From CAYYRI01 sp964474185 (lineage in GTDB: Bacteria > Patescibacteriota > Minisyncoccia > Minisyncoccales > RBG-13-42-11), in NCBI GenBank assembly GCA_964474185.1, contig CAYYRI010000014.1, positions 1-11,964 of the forward strand: 11,964 nt of DNA. The letters are read 5' to 3'. Each line of letters opens with the position of its first letter. Position 1 is the stretch's first letter. Both the position numbers and the translations under genes were made by a program. Below are positions 11,748 to 11,964 of this stretch, in pieces. The notes beneath the pieces are model-generated. The model was not told the origin of the DNA, ran no database searches, and saw nothing but the letters and a program-made list of their open reading frames with translations.

Positions 11748-11872
11748 AAGTCCTTGGCAGAAAAATTTTAATAAAATTTTTCTGTGTGGGACAAACGGGA
11801 TATCAACAAAATATAATGAAAGTGTCTGAAATTGACTATTTTGGTTATATAAAGACAGACTTCTAACGGGGT
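11738..11872 (+). mobile_element. Empty cassette spanning the ftsI stop and the next start
   Basis: ACCCCGTTAGAAGTC (11738-11752) and GACTTCTAACGGGGT (11858-11872) are perfect 15-bp inverted repeats. The ftsI stop (TAG 11745-11747) is in the left arm, and the only available start for the next gene (GTG 11871) begins in the last two bases of the right arm. Inside are a perfect 12-bp AT-rich hairpin with a 3-base loop (11758-11769/11773-11784) and a 5-bp hairpin (11823-11827/11853-11857). A 16-codon ORF (11817-11867) is present but unconvincing. The ends ACCCCG...CGGGGT match the other cassettes. Confidence 0.7.
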
Positions 11873-11964
11873 GAATCCAATTAAAGACATTATATTCTTT
11901 TGGAAAAAACCGAGGGTTGTGATTATCAACGGAGACGACCCGAAAACAATAAAGAAACTCGTTT
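11871..11964 (+). CDS. Start of a probable Mur ligase (3' end outside window)
   Basis: Thirty-one codons are visible from GTG 11871: VNPIKDIIFFWKKPRVVIIN, then GDDPKTIKKLV. The in-frame upstream sequence has a stop at 11850 and no other start, so GTG is forced. PRVVIINGDDPKT aligns with the first strand and P-loop of Mur ligases, as in VIGITGTNGKTTT, and murE or murF normally follows ftsI in dcw clusters. The P-loop here would have proline in place of the glycine before lysine, which is unusual, so either the family is divergent or the match is coincidental. There is no Shine-Dalgarno; the start is formed by the end of a palindromic cassette. Confidence 0.4.
   Translation, partial: MNPIKDIIFFWKKPRVVIINGDDPKTIKKLV

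Noticed and set aside
11817..11867. 16-codon ORF inside the ftsI 3' cassette
   Set aside because: It is too short, without a ribosome site or recognisable motif; possibly decayed coding sequence but not supportable.
2179..11872. CRISPR array or REP/RAYT system
   Set aside because: There are no regularly spaced direct repeats and no Y1 HUH transposase; the only associated enzyme type is GIY-YIG.

Overview
The window reads as a chromosome segment of a Candidate Phyla Radiation (Patescibacteria, probably Parcubacteria-type) bacterium. This is inference. It rests on small membrane proteins of unknown function of a kind I associate with that group, a membrane-anchored Clp-type ATPase, a prepilin fused to a LamG domain, a GreA of about 150 residues, and several very small GIY-YIG nucleases. 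TGA is a normal stop here (greA, ftsL-like and others), so recoded lineages are unlikely.

Layout. Positions 1-441 hold greA, cut only at its extreme 5' end. Then come a short untranslated or small-ORF unit with a strong terminator (442-690), an SdpI/DUF1648 membrane protein, a SIMPL-domain protein, GIY-YIG cassette 1 (2179-2496), a GC-rich double palindrome, and a small DUF4258-like gene. A 43-residue membrane protein lies on the minus strand (2927-3058) with its own promoter and a perfect Shine-Dalgarno. A plus-strand unit follows: a two-helix protein, a conserved multi-helix protein, a prepilin-LamG fusion, GIY-YIG cassette 2 (4810-5131) and a large Clp-like double AAA+ ATPase, ending in a terminator at about 7690. 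After a promoter region with MraZ-like boxes and DnaA-box 9-mers, the division and wall (dcw) operon begins: GIY-YIG cassette 3, mraZ, rsmH, an ftsL-like gene, ftsI and the start of a probable Mur ligase that runs off the window.

The most interesting thing is a family of palindrome-bounded cassettes sitting exactly at gene junctions. Three carry a GIY-YIG nuclease gene that fills the space between the inverted arms. Others (2528-2606, 8574-8707, 9976-10144, 11738-11872) carry no recognisable nuclease gene and instead fold into multi-hairpin, cloverleaf-like structures. Cassette 1 and the empty cassette before ftsI share nearly identical ends, which looks like an autonomous element with a non-autonomous derivative. 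In three cassettes the left arm contains the ATG of the nuclease (or an equivalent ATG), and the right arm ends in GGGTAT, whose last two bases start the ATG of the next host gene. Stop codons also sit inside arms. Every dcw junction visible here except the overlapping rsmH/ftsL pair contains such an element. I read this as a mobile, probably GIY-YIG-driven system that inserts at translation starts and stops without breaking genes. Mobility itself is inference: no empty site is visible in this window.
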